NCBI GenBank assembly: GCA_965277415.1
Contig: CBDICS010000005.1
Span: forward strand, 124,001 to 188,000
From: JAHDHW01 sp965277415
GTDB lineage: Bacteria > Bacteroidota > Bacteroidia > Chitinophagales > Saprospiraceae
Direction of reading: 5' to 3'
DNA: 64,000 nucleotides
The notes below the pieces were generated by a model. The model searched no databases. It had not been told where the DNA came from and was given only the letters and a program-made list of their open reading frames with translations. This document shows positions 43,862 to 54,800 of this stretch, one piece after another. The translations under genes and the position numbers were made by a program. The stretch's first letter is position 1; the number at the start of each line of letters is the position of its first letter.

Positions 43862-44450
43862 ATGAAAAATATAATTGTTTCAACACTAACATTCGTCCTT
43901 TTTATCAATTTCTACATTATGTACCGCTCAATACTTCCCAGATATTGAGTATAAGAAAGGTGATGTTGAAGGTCGCTTTAGGCATTGGCTTAATGAATAC
44001 ATTTGTTGATAAAAATACCGAAGCACCACTTCCTCCACTTAGCCTTACTATTGGCTATCGAATAAAAAAGACAATTAGCATAGGTACTTATTTAGGATAC
44101 TCTAAAACGAACTATGTTGCACCAGAATATGATGGAAGAGACAATCCAGATCTTCCTTCAGTAACTAACAATTATTTTCAAATTGGACTTAGAGGTGGTG
44201 GACATTTTACACAAGACCGACTTGATTTTTATGGAGGAGCTATGATTGGGTATAATTTCTCAATCAATAAGTCTGATAACTTATCTCCAGATAAAATTTA
44301 GAAAATATTCAAGTAGAAGATTACAGTGATATTGTGATTTTCTCTGGACATATTGGAATGAAATATTTACTGACTGAACACATAGGTATCTTTGGTGAAG
44401 TGGGTTATGGAGTTTCTATTTTCAATGTCGGACTTACTACTCGATTCTAA
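43862..44450 (+). pseudogene. Outer-membrane beta-barrel gene with three frameshifts
   Basis: The start gives a signal peptide (MKNIIVSTLTFVLFIN) that continues as S-T-L-C-T-A-Q only after a one-base insertion near 43910 is removed. A second insertion near 43971 separates Y-K-K-G-D-V-E from V-A-L-G-I-G-L-M. A one-base deletion near 44294 separates S-P-D-K from E-N-I-Q-V-E-D-Y. The restored ~190-residue protein is a porin-like small barrel (SLTIGYRIKKTISIGTYLGY, YFQIGLRGGGHF, FGEVGYGVSIFNVGLTTRF). The middle part stays open as one frame from 43774 to 44301. Either a decaying gene or assembly indels. Confidence 0.65.
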
Positions 44451-44552
44451 AAATCCTATTCAAAAATGACTTAGTCTAGCTTTTATATATTTGTAAAAGA
44501 CTAAGTAAATTTTATTTAGAATAGTCCATATAACATATTGATTAAATGATGT

Positions 44553-44582
44553 AAAAAGTCTCGCCAAATGGTGAGACTTTTT
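44553..44582 (+). terminator. Intrinsic terminator after the beta-barrel gene
   Basis: The arms AAAAAGTCTCGCC and GGTGAGACTTTTT pair over 13 bp with one G-U around AAAT and end in a T-run. This is a textbook terminator about 100 bp after the restored stop codon, supporting that the region was a real transcription unit. Confidence 0.85.
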
Positions 44583-44585
44583 CAT

Positions 44586-45454
44586 TGGTTCAAAGTGTTT
44601 TCGTTTGGTAATGAAATGCACGAAGCGTTTGGTTTATCTTGAACAACTTCCTTGTTAAGAAAATTTGCTTCTTTGACAAATTCCGTGTTTGAGACAAAGC
44701 CATAAACAAGGTCAACGCTTCCTTTGGTCACTTTTGACCTTATTTACGGCTTGTCCACGGGATTTGCCAAAGAACAGAAAATTTTAATAACTCAGCTAAT
44801 GATGAAGGTTGAAGTTTAGAACTAGATTGCTAATCAATACTTTATGAGTGTTTAGGTATATTTATGAGCTATGTTTGCTAAAATAATTGTAGCCTCGTAG
44901 AAAAATAAATGTTCAAAATGTTTTACTAATCAGAAATATATCTATATATTTAGGCTTTCCACACACTTTGTTTATAGTAAAACTTAAGAATAACCTATTT
45001 TTTGATTTCAAAATTTGGGCATAAGTATACGTGAATAAGTCCGATAATTTATTCACGACCATTACTTTCGCACCTAATTGAGAAAACTAGTAATTTATTT
45101 TTGAGTAGCACTAAAAATGAGTCTGAAGAGCCGGTTATTGAGACAAAAATTCTCTTCAAATTAGATTGATCATTCATCAATCCATGACACCATTTCTGGT
45201 TGCTTTTTTCCAACACACTACTTTCCCATGACATTTTGAAACCATTGGACTTCTGGGTTCATTGCTAGCTTTTCTAATCATACCGCAGTTTGTTTGATAG
45301 TCTATTGATTATTAAATAACTTTTGTAGATGGACTGAATCGTTTTGAATGATATCAAAATGATTTATTTCAATACTTATTTGCTGTGCATTGCTTAGTAA
45401 GATCTTCTCCAGAATTCCGACATTTTAAAAACCGATTTTAAATTCCCATTAACC
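44586..45454. other. Gene-free spacer before the first choice-of-anchor L gene
   Basis: I see no supported gene here. A short minus-strand segment around 44714-44772 reads F-G-K-S-R-G-Q-A-V-N-K-V-K-S-D-Q-R-K-R before a stop and may be a remnant or common repeat. The motif TTGAACAACTTC at 44639-44650 recurs in four other intergenic regions of the window. Confidence 0.5.
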
Positions 45455-48400
45455 ATGCGCAACAGCAGGATAGCTTTACTGATTTTAAACATGCTAATTT
45501 TTATTTGTGCCAGTAAAGCAAATAACTTTGAAACCAAACATACTATTCCAGTAGAGGATGGAGCAAGTCGTCATTATATTATTCTTGATAATGTAACCAA
45601 TGATATAATCTTGCAAGATTTAAAACTTGGAGAAAGCTATAAGCTTTTCATAAGTAGTGAACACAATAACTGTTTGCCAGTCATTGCTTTTCCAAAACCA
45701 ACTACTGACTTCGTTTTACAATTTAAAGCTGAACATACTCAGCAATTAATAAAGATCAATAAGCCTTGTACAAAATCTATTGAAATAAGGCTTTCGATTG
45801 CCTGTACTTCTTGTGAAAAAACAGATCTAAATAAAAGTATGATGGGGATTATGTCCGATGAGACTTATACTCCAGAGCAATTAGTCCAAGATGTATTTCT
45901 AGGTGGAGACTGTTTTGATGTAGAAGAGCAAAGTATTTCTTATACTGGAGATGTTTTGGGACGAGGCTATTTTTCTAATGGTACAAATTCTATAGATATT
46001 GAAGAAGGCATCATTCTCTCTACAGGTAATGTCCATAGCAGCGCTGGCCCGAATGATGATTATAATACAGGTAATTCATTTTTTGACTTTAGTGGAGATT
46101 TTGATTTGAGTCAAATGGTTAATTCAGATTATCTATATGATATTGCTTCTTTAGAGTTTGATTTTACTCCAACTACTGATCAAATATCTTTTGAATTCGT
46201 CTTTGCTTCTGAAGAGTATTGCGAATATGTTAACAGTGGTTTTAATGATGTCTTTGGTTTTTTTATAAGCGGTCCTGGTATAAATGGTCCATTTAGTAAT
46301 GGCGCAGAAAATATTGCTGTCGTACCGAATACCAATTCATATACTTCAATAAATTCGGTAAACCATCTTTCTAATTCTGGCTATTACGTCAATAATATTC
46401 CGACGACTCAGCATAGTGATATGCCCTCCTATTTACAATGTGCGGGCTATCCAATAAACACGAATGGAGTAGCTATCAATAATATTGAATATGATGGATT
46501 TACCACTCTAATGACGGCTATGGCTAATGTGCAAGCTTGCGAAACTTATCATATAAAATTAATTATTGCTGATGTCGCCGATGGATATTTCGATTCGGCT
46601 GTTTTTCTTAAAGCGAATAGTTTCTTAGCGGAGGATATAGCGAATGTAAGTACTGAAGCACTTGGTGGCGGAGTTGATTCAAATATCTCTTATGAAAATT
46701 GTGAAGATGGCTATTTTGTTTTTAAAAGAACAAATGATGATCTTAGTGAGCCATTGACAATCAATTATACTATTGCTAATTCTAGTACTGCTACGCCAGA
46801 TATAGATTATGCAAGCCTTCCTGATTTTATTACAATCCCTGCGGGGGATTCTGTTTTTTACTTACCAGTAAGCGTTTATGATGACCTACTCACAGAAGGG
46901 GCAGAGTCGATTATACTTGAATTAGAAGCGCCATGTTCTTGTGAGCAACCTAATGCGATAATGATCATTGAGGATGTTGAACCTTTGGAAGTGGTGTCAG
47001 AGGATTTGTTTTTTTGCGACCCTGCACCTTTGGTTATTCAGCCTCAAGTAACAGGAGGTATTGGGAATTATACTTTCCTTTGGAATACGGGTGAAACTAC
47101 GGCCGAACTCAATTTAATTGCATCATCAGATACTTCTTTCTCTGTTATAGTGACTGATGAGTGTGGTAATACTTCAGAAACGACAACGAATATTTCGATT
47201 GTAGAAATCCCTTCAGCAATAATTAGTGGTGATGAGTTTGTTTGTCCCGAAAACCCGAACGCAGAAATTGCGATTGAATTTACAGGCATTGGACCTTGGG
47301 ACTTTACTTATTCTATTGATAATGTTTTGCAAACAATGATTACTAATGTGACGGAGAATCCATATTTATTGGAGACGAGTACTCTAGGTACTTTTCAATT
47401 AGAAAGTGTTATTAGTTTTGATTGTCTTGGGGATGTAGCAGGCCAGGCTGTAGTTGCACCTGTAGATTTGAATTTGAATTATACAACTACAAATGAATCA
47501 TGCCCAGAGGCTGAGGATGGAACAATCATTACAATACCAAGTGGGGGAGAAATGCCTTATACTTTCGAGTGGACTAATGGATTTGGAAATATAGCAAATC
47601 CTGTAAACCTTCCTGCTGGATTATATGAGTTGGTACTTATAGATAATAATGGTTGTTCTACGGTAACTGAAATTGAAGTCGCACTCGATCCCAATATTCC
47701 AGAAGCGGATGCAGGAATTGATAAGACTCTAACTTGTAATCAAACAAGCATTACGCTTTCAGGGACGGCTTCCTCTGGAAGCAATTATAGTTATGAATGG
47801 ACTACAGCAGATGGGAATATCATCTCAGGGGCGAATACCTTAACACCATTAGTTGATCAAGCTGGAACATACAACCTAAATGTTACTAATAATACGACCA
47901 ATTGTATGGTGTCAGATAAGACTGAAATTCTTATTGATACAATTGCCCCAGTGGCTGCTGCAAATGTATCAGGACCATTGATGTTGGATTGTTCAAATCC
48001 TTCTACTGTACTAGATGGCTCTTTATCCTCCCCTTCAGGAAGTTTAATATTCGAATGGATTACAAGTGATGGGAATATCATTTCGGGAGCTAATGCAGCT
48101 GACCCCGTAGTTGAAGGTGGAACTTATGAGCTAATCGTTACGAATACAAATAATGGATGTACAAATTCGACGACTATCTTTATTGATTCAGATATGGAAT
48201 TACCAGAAATAATAATACAACCTGCAGATTTATTGACTTGTATAAACTCCATTGTAACACTCCAGGCTGGCGGTTCTTCAGCTGGAGCAATTTATATAAA
48301 TTCATGGACTAGTGATGATGGTAATATCATCAATGGTTCTGAAACACTTATTCCTGAGGTCGATCAACCCGGCACTTATACCTTGACTATTTATAATGCA

Positions 48401-49486
48401 TCCAATGACTGTGAAAATACGGCTTCGGTTCTAGTAACGGAGGATCGTATACCACCAATCGCCGATGCCGGGTTGCCGACCGAAATGGATTGTAATGATG
48501 CGAGCATAATTTTAGATGGAAGCGAGTCTTCTATAGGAGCTAGTTTTTCTTATCAATGGTCAACAAATAATGGGCATATACAAAATGGACTAAATAGCTT
48601 GAATCCTGAGGTGACAATTGCAGGTAATTATGTTTTAGTGGTGACCAATCAAGTGAATGGCTGTACTTCCGAAGACGAAACTGTTGTGATGCAAGATATG
48701 GACGTACCCAATGCTGCGGATATAGAAATCTATGAACCAGAATGCTATGGAGATGATGGTGGTTTAGTAATTTCGACTGTATACGGAGGAGAAGAACCAT
48801 ATGTATACTCGATTGATGGGGGACAAAATTTCTTTAATCAGAATTCATTTATTGGCCTTCAACCAGGAAATGTATTTGTTTCGATACAAGATTCAGATGG
48901 CTGTTTGCATGAAGAACAAGTGTATATTCCAGGAGTACCTGAATTAATCGTTGATTTGATTCCAGAAGTTGAAATAAATTTAGGAGATACTTATCAAATT
49001 GATGCTTTTGTTAATCTTCCTTTAGGACTTATAGATAGTATATCGTGGCGGCCAGAAGCAAGTCTCAGTTGTCTAGATTGTTTAAGCCCAGTAGCTTTTC
49101 CATTAGAAACTACTTTATATCAGATAATAGTTACAAATGAAAATGGTTGCCCGGCTGTAGCTGAGATTCTAGTTCGAGTAGATAAAGATAGAAAAGTGTT
49201 TATTCCTAATGTGTTTAGCCCTGATGGGGATGGAATAAATGACTTATTTATGATATATGCTAAAGAAGGCATTGTTACAAACATTTCCAATTTTCAGATT
49301 TTCAATAGATGGGGTGGGAAAGTGTTTGATATCTCTGATGGTTTGCCCAATAGTCCTGTTTTTGCGTGGAATGGTACGATGAAAGGCGAAACCGTGAATC
49401 CAGGGGTGTTTATTTATTATGCTGAAATTGAGTTTATTGATGGTGAAACCATACTATACAAGGGAGATATTACAGTTACGGATTGA
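45455..49486 (+). CDS. Choice-of-anchor L surface protein with four PKD-like repeats and T9SS type B tail
   Basis: This 1343-residue protein has a signal peptide (~1-22) and a choice-of-anchor L domain (~135-390: V-F-L-G-G-D-C-F, G-Y-F-S-N-G, F-E-F-V-F-A-S-E-E-Y-C-E-Y-V, F-G-F-F-I-S-G-P-G). A Calx-beta-like domain (~405-510, NSSTATPDIDYASLPDFITI) follows. Then come Ig-like segments, four PKD-like repeats of ~84 residues (~750-1085, e.g. Y-E-W-T-T-A-D-G-N-I-I-S-G) and one SprB-like repeat. The end is a gliding-motility-associated CHU_C sorting domain (~1245-1343, V-F-I-P-N-V-F-S-P-D-G-D-G-I-N-D and F-N-R-W-G). It is probably attached to the cell surface by T9SS and works as an adhesin. It is the shortest and cleanest of three related neighbours. 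Confidence 0.92.
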   Translation: MRNSRIALLILNMLIFICASKANNFETKHTIPVEDGASRHYIILDNVTNDIILQDLKLGESYKLFISSEHNNCLPVIAFPKPTTDFVLQFKAEHTQQLIKINKPCTKSIEIRLSIACTSCEKTDLNKSMMGIMSDETYTPEQLVQDVFLGGDCFDVEEQSISYTGDVLGRGYFSNGTNSIDIEEGIILSTGNVHSSAGPNDDYNTGNSFFDFSGDFDLSQMVNSDYLYDIASLEFDFTPTTDQISFEFVFASEEYCEYVNSGFNDVFGFFISGPGINGPFSNGAENIAVVPNTNSYTSINSVNHLSNSGYYVNNIPTTQHSDMPSYLQCAGYPINTNGVAINNIEYDGFTTLMTAMANVQACETYHIKLIIADVADGYFDSAVFLKANSFLAEDIANVSTEALGGGVDSNISYENCEDGYFVFKRTNDDLSEPLTINYTIANSSTATPDIDYASLPDFITIPAGDSVFYLPVSVYDDLLTEGAESIILELEAPCSCEQPNAIMIIEDVEPLEVVSEDLFFCDPAPLVIQPQVTGGIGNYTFLWNTGETTAELNLIASSDTSFSVIVTDECGNTSETTTNISIVEIPSAIISGDEFVCPENPNAEIAIEFTGIGPWDFTYSIDNVLQTMITNVTENPYLLETSTLGTFQLESVISFDCLGDVAGQAVVAPVDLNLNYTTTNESCPEAEDGTIITIPSGGEMPYTFEWTNGFGNIANPVNLPAGLYELVLIDNNGCSTVTEIEVALDPNIPEADAGIDKTLTCNQTSITLSGTASSGSNYSYEWTTADGNIISGANTLTPLVDQAGTYNLNVTNNTTNCMVSDKTEILIDTIAPVAAANVSGPLMLDCSNPSTVLDGSLSSPSGSLIFEWITSDGNIISGANAADPVVEGGTYELIVTNTNNGCTNSTTIFIDSDMELPEIIIQPADLLTCINSIVTLQAGGSSAGAIYINSWTSDDGNIINGSETLIPEVDQPGTYTLTIYNASNDCENTASVLVTEDRIPPIADAGLPTEMDCNDASIILDGSESSIGASFSYQWSTNNGHIQNGLNSLNPEVTIAGNYVLVVTNQVNGCTSEDETVVMQDMDVPNAADIEIYEPECYGDDGGLVISTVYGGEEPYVYSIDGGQNFFNQNSFIGLQPGNVFVSIQDSDGCLHEEQVYIPGVPELIVDLIPEVEINLGDTYQIDAFVNLPLGLIDSISWRPEASLSCLDCLSPVAFPLETTLYQIIVTNENGCPAVAEILVRVDKDRKVFIPNVFSPDGDGINDLFMIYAKEGIVTNISNFQIFNRWGGKVFDISDGLPNSPVFAWNGTMKGETVNPGVFIYYAEIEFIDGETILYKGDITVTD

Positions 49487-49576
49487 AAAATTTGCATTCA
49501 TAATTCTAAATGATTGGAGGATTCTAAAATTAGTTGTAGGAACCTAATTATAAACTCCAATTCACTCTGATCGAAT

Positions 49577-49617
49577 AGAGTGAGGAACTTTGAATAGTTC
49601 TTCACTCTTTCTTTTTT
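49577..49617 (+). terminator. Intrinsic terminator of the first choice-of-anchor L gene
   Basis: The arms AGAGTGAGGAACT and AGTTCTTCACTCT pair over 13 bp with one G-U and are followed by TTCTTTTTT. The hairpin lies 91 bp after the stop codon. Confidence 0.8.
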
Positions 49618-50009
49618 CTAAGGCCCTTACCTACTTAATTTTTTCTAATTTGAACAACTTCTCTATCTAAAATACCTCATTTTACATTTTCATTCGGTTT
49701 AATTCGATGTTCTCTTAAAGACAGATATGAAATATCAATCATGTTTTAAAGGCATTAAGTTTTATATTTGAGTATTATTTCATTATTTTTGATAGAATAA
49801 GAAAAAGTAACTAGATGACGTTTCCTGTTTCTTTCAAGTCACAATATTCGTTATTTAGAAACTTTAAATAGAAATTTCTATATTTCTGTAGATTGATCAT
49901 GCGCCGGTTCCATTATTATATTTAGCTATGGAGATTTTAGGCTAAGAGGTACAACTGATGTATTTCATAGCGTATTGTTTTTATAGAAATGGTTTGACAC
50001 AAAACTGCT

Positions 50010-50169
50010 TAGGGACGCGGAATAAATAAGTTTCCTATTTAGACAAAGATATTTTGCAGCTAATCGACTCAAAAAAACTGCACATAGCTTTGCTACGTAA
50101 TTTTTTTTTGAGGAAGAGTAGATATAAAAGATCAAGTATAAACGGATAGTTATTTATTCCGTGTCCCTT
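50010..50169. repeat. MITE-like element, family B, 160 bp
   Basis: The ends TTAGGGACGCGGAATAAATA and, inverted, TAAGGGACACGGAATAAATA are nearly identical 20-bp terminal repeats. The interior (GATATTTTGCAG ... TTTGCTACGTAATTTTTTTT) resembles family D repeats at 7816 and 16085, so it may be a composite. It lies in the 49487-50314 spacer, which otherwise contains only a terminator. Shorter relatives are at 42739-42797 and as single ends at 34132 and 34411. Confidence 0.65.
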
Positions 50170-50314
50170 AGTGTTGCTTTTAAAATAAAATTTCGATTTC
50201 GAATTAAACTAAAAGGTATCTAAAAGGAATTTTAGTTTAATTCGAAATCCCAAAGAAAATTTATTTTTTGAGCATATACTTAAATATATAATTTTAGAGA
50301 AACCCAAAACATAA

Positions 50315-51109
50315 TTGTGCATGGATAATCTTTACTTTAAAAAAGTCTTACTGGTTTATTTACCTGTTTTCCTTTTTGGTAATATTGCTCTTTTTGCTGG
50401 AGGCTCAACTGAATATTGCGGAAAAATTCAAGATTCAATTTTTGTAGATGCTGATAATGCTCGATATACGGTAGAAATTGACCAGATAATTGAAGGAATT
50501 GACCTTTCTAACCTTGAAATAGGAGTGGGGTATAAATTATGGATTACGAGCTCTGAAGCGGAGCCCGATTGCGTTTTTAGCCTATCTAAAAAGCATCCAA
50601 AGCAATCAAACTCAATTAATGGAGGTAAAGTATTAGAATTTATTGCGAGTAGTAATACTGAAACAATATATATTCAAAACAAAAATTGTACAAGTACTGA
50701 ATCTCATTTTGTAGATATTTCCATTTCCAAAAAACAAGATGATCTCAATAATATGTTGAATATGATGGGAGTCATGACTGACCCAGGATATTCAGTAGAA
50801 CAATTAATAGAGGACGTTTTTATCGGAGGGGGATGTTTTGAAGTAAGTAATATACAAGCAATAGGAAATAGCCAGGGTATTGGTTTTTTTAGTAATGGAA
50901 CATCTTCAGTTAATATAGATGAAGGCGTAATCTTGGCATCTGGAGCTATTGGGAATTCTGCTGGTCCAAATACGATAACATCCATCACTTCTGATTTTGG
51001 AGATGGATCTGGAGATCCGGATTTGAATATTCTATCTGTTGGACAAGTATACGATGCGGTTGGGATTGAATTTGATTTTACCCCCTGTCGTAAATACAGT
51101 TCAATTTAA
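50315..51109 (+). pseudogene. Choice-of-anchor L protein, N-terminal fragment (frameshifted gene)
   Basis: This opens the second giant gene: 264 residues with a signal-like hydrophobic start and V-F-I-G-G-G-C-F plus G-F-F-S-N-G-T-S-S-V, aligned with the 45455 gene. The frame ends early at F-T-P-C-R-K-Y-S-S-I because a run of five Cs near 51083-51087 seems to have one C too many. With four Cs it continues F-T-P-V-V-N-T-V-Q-F-N-F-S-F-A-S-D-E-Y-C-D-Y-V, as in the homologue. The gene then needs three more one-base removals to join the 2486-residue body starting at 51834. Confidence 0.75.
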
Positions 51110-51159
51110 TTTTTCCTTTGCTTCGGATGAATATTGTGATTATGTAAATACAGCTTATA

Positions 51160-51600
51160 ATGATGCCTTTGGTTTCTTTATCAGTGTGTCCAGGCTTGTC
51201 AGGACCATATACCAATGGAGGAGAGAATATTGCTTTAGTTCCTGGTACAGGTCAGGATGTAACAATTAATACCATTAATATCCAAACCAATCCTGGATAT
51301 TATGTTGATAATGTACCGATTGGTCAAACTCAAGCTGAATTTGGTTGCGTACCTGCAGATTTAAACAATCCAGGAGCTGCGGAGACAGAAATAGAGTATG
51401 ATGGATTTACTACTGTTTTGACAGCGACAGCGAATGTACAAATTTGTGAAACGTATCATATTAGATTAGTCATCGGAGATGTAAATGATGGGGTTTTTGA
51501 CTCTGCTGTATTTTTAGAAGCAAATAGTTTTAATACTGGAGGAGATTTTTCTTTTGATGTGGAATTGCCCGGTTTTGGTTTCTACAGGTATAGCTTATGA
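51160..51600 (+). pseudogene. Choice-of-anchor L protein, second fragment
   Basis: This frame contains the rest of the choice-of-anchor L domain: P-G-L-S-G-P-Y-T-N-G-G-E-N-I-A-L-V-P-G-T-G through F-D-S-A-V-F-L-E-A-N-S-F. The left junction has an extra T in CAGTGTGTCCAGG (~51187); CAGTGGTCCAGG would restore F-F-I-S-G-P-G-L-S-G. The right junction near 51570 has one G too many in CCCGGTTTTGG; with one G it would continue V-L-V-S-T-G-I-A-Y-E. Confidence 0.7.
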
Positions 51601-51817
51601 AGGATGTGCTGGAGATGGATACATTATTTTTGAAAGACCTCCAGATGGTGATTTGAGTCAACCTTATACCGTGTTTTTTAATATTTCACCTGCAAGTACA
51701 GCGACTAATGGAGCTGATTTTTCTAATTTACCGCCTTCTATTACAATTCCTGCAGGACAAACTCAATTTTTACTCCCTTTATCCATTTATGAAGACTTTG
51801 TAACAGAAGTGAATTGA
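51554..51817 (+). pseudogene. Calx-beta-like fragment of the same broken gene
   Basis: This frame carries the Calx-beta-like domain (A-S-T-A-T-N-G-A-D-F-S-N-L-P-P-S-I-T-I-P-A-G), equivalent to residues ~405-505 of the 45455 protein. It stops at V-T-E-V-N because of an extra T near 51811 (GAAGTGAATT instead of GAAGGAATT). Removing it gives V-T-E-G-I-E-T-L-I-L-E-L-D-N-P-C-T-C, joining the downstream body. All four breaks in this gene fit single-base insertions. Confidence 0.7.
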
Positions 51818-51833
51818 GACCCTGATCCTTGAG

Positions 51834-54800
51834 TTGGATAATCCATGTACTTGCCAGGATGCCTCCATTGAGATTCAAATCTCAGATATACCCCCTATGG
51901 ATATTATTACGCCTGATTTAGTTTTTTGTAATGAACAATCGGTTGTATTGACCGCAAATACTTCAGGAGGCGTTCCTCAACTTTCTTACCAATGGAGTAC
52001 TGGTGCAACTGGTTCATCAATAACCGTTGATGCTCAAGTAGGCACACAAACCTATGATGTTACCGTTACAGATGAATGCGGTAATCAAGAAACATCAACG
52101 GCTTCGGTAACGGTTGCGGAGGAAGCTTATGCCGTAATAAGTGGATTTGCAGAAGTTTGTGAAGGCAATCCGAATGGAGTATTGACCATCTCTTTTACTG
52201 GAAACGGCCCATGGGATTTAACTTATTTAATTGATGGCGTTCCACAAGCACCTATAATTGGAATCACAGATAATCCATTCTTTCTCCTTGTGTCTGAACC
52301 CGGGGTATACACAATAGGGGGACTTTTTGTCGATGGATGCCCTGGGATAGGAGATGGTAGCGGTATCATTATACCAACTATTTTCAACTCCTTCTTAGTA
52401 CCAACTCCAGTGACTTGCTCTGAAAACTTTGATGGCTCTATAGATTTTCTAATCTCAGGAGGTTTACCTGAGTATACTTATGAATGGAGTAATAATCAAT
52501 ACACAGAAGATATTGATAATTTAGAACCAGGCGTATATACAGTGACCGTTACAGACGCAAATGGTTGTACACATGTAAATAGTGGAGAAATTGAAGCACC
52601 TGAAGAAATGATTGCAACTGCGGTGGAGGTACAGGGTGTAAGTTGCTTGGATAGTTTATCTGGAAGTGCTAATTTAAGTGTTAGTGGCGGAAACCCGGGA
52701 TATACTTATGCTTGGGATAATGGTTCAATAGAAGAAGACCCTACTAATTTAAGTGCAGGACAACATACCGTCCTTGTTACGGACTCTTTGGGTTGTGTTA
52801 CAGATGCCGTGGTGACTATAAGCCAAGATGCTGTACCTCCAGTTGCTGAAGCTGAAGTATTAGGTATCTTGACCTGCGATGAAATTCAAATTTCTATAGA
52901 TGGACATAATTCTTCCGGAGGAGATTCTCTAAGTTATGTTTGGATAAATGCGAATGGTGATGAAATAAGCACAGATACATTAGTAGATGTTTTAGATCCA
53001 GGAAATTATACCTTGATTGTGACCAATCTTGAAAATGGTTGTAGTGATGAAGCAATGGCCACCGTTGATCAAGATATTACACCGCCAACACCAAATGCAA
53101 CCGGAGGTATACTTACTTGTGATGAAACGGAAGTTACATTAAATGGTTCTGGTTCATCAGGCAATGGCAATTTAAGTTATTCTTGGCTTGATTCGAATGA
53201 TACTGAAATTGGAACAATGGATACCCTTAATGTATCCGAAGCAGGAACATATACTTTAGTAATATTAGATGATAGCAATGGTTGTACTGCGGAAATGACT
53301 GTAGATGTAATGCAAGATGAAAATTTACCAGAGCCTCAGGTTGATCCTTCAGGTATTTTGACTTGTGATGATTTGTCGATTACCATTGATGGTTCTGCTT
53401 CATCTGGAAATGGAACGATTACTTTTCAATGGTTCAATGAAGATGGTGACTCACTTGGTATAGGTACGCAAATTGATGTAGCAGAACCAGGTAATTATAC
53501 ACTTGTGATTGTTGATGATGGCAATGGCTGTTCAGCGGAAACTTCGGTTGAAGTCAACCAAAATATTGATGAACCAATACCTGATGCTATTGTAGATGGT
53601 GTAATTAATTGTATAGAATCTAGTGTATATTTAGATGGATCTGGTTCTTCTTCGAGCGGATCGATCACTTATCAGTGGTTAGATAATGGAACGGAAATAG
53701 GAACAGGAGCTGGCTTGGATGTAAACGATATAGGTACATATACTTTGATTGTAACGGATGAAATTAGTGGCTGTACTTCAATGACAGAAGTGACAGTAGA
53801 AGAGGATATGGAAGCTCCAAATCCAGCAGCAACGGGTTCTGGCATACTTACTTGTGAGAATTTAATGGTCACGCTTGATGGGGCTGCTTCTTCGGGAAAT
53901 GGAAACATTACTTATCAATGGGTTGACGAAAATAATGATGTCATCAGCACTGATCCTGATTTTGATGTTGAAACCCCAGGTATTTACACTTTAGTTATTA
54001 CAGATGATAGTAATGGTTGTACTGCGGAGACAGCGGTCACTGTAGCCGAAGATATTGAAGAGCCTATAGCAGATGCTGGAAATAATGGAATATTAAACTG
54101 TAATGAAACATCAGTAAACTTAGATGGTAGTGCTTCTTCTTCTGGAGGCAATATTATTTATGAATGGCTCAATGATACAAATGTTAATGTTGGAAATGAT
54201 ATATCAATTGACGTATCGGAGGCAGGAACGTATACACTCATTGTAACAAATAATGATAATGGTTGTACCGCCGCTTCTCAAGTAATAATTGACACAGATG
54301 CTAATGTACCTAATGCCGATCCAGTTGTTCAGGGAATTATTAATTGTAATGCAAGCAGTTCAACACTTGATGGTAGCGCCTCTTCTGGTATTGGTCCAAT
54401 TGTGTTTCAATGGGTGGATGATACAGGAACTGAAATTTCTATAGATGCAAGCACAGATGTTGATGCCCCTGGTTTATATACCCTTATTATTACAGATACA
54501 GATAATGGTTGTACTGCCCAGGCAACAGTGGAAGTTTTAGAAAATATGGAGACACCCACACCGGATATTATCGACCCTGAATTACTGACTTGTTCTGTTG
54601 ATATGGTTGAATTGAATGGCTCTAATTCTTCCGGAATTGGAACCATTGAGTATCAATGGCAAGATAGCAATGGTATGGATTTAGGCAATACAAATACAAT
54701 TGATGTATCTGATTCTGGTACTTATATATTAATTATAATTGATAATGAAAATGGATGTACCTCACAATCGTCAGTAATCGTTGATCAAAATATTCAAGAT

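Noticed and set aside
44714..44772. Short minus-strand segment reading G-K-S-R-G-Q-A-V-N-K-V-K-S-D-Q-R-K-R
   Set aside because: It is only about 19 codons long, with no start or domain context; it could be a remnant or a dispersed repeat, but cannot be supported as a gene.
45049..45234. 61-residue minus-strand ORF upstream of the first choice-of-anchor L gene
   Set aside because: It has no recognisable domain, signal or ribosome binding site and is probably chance.
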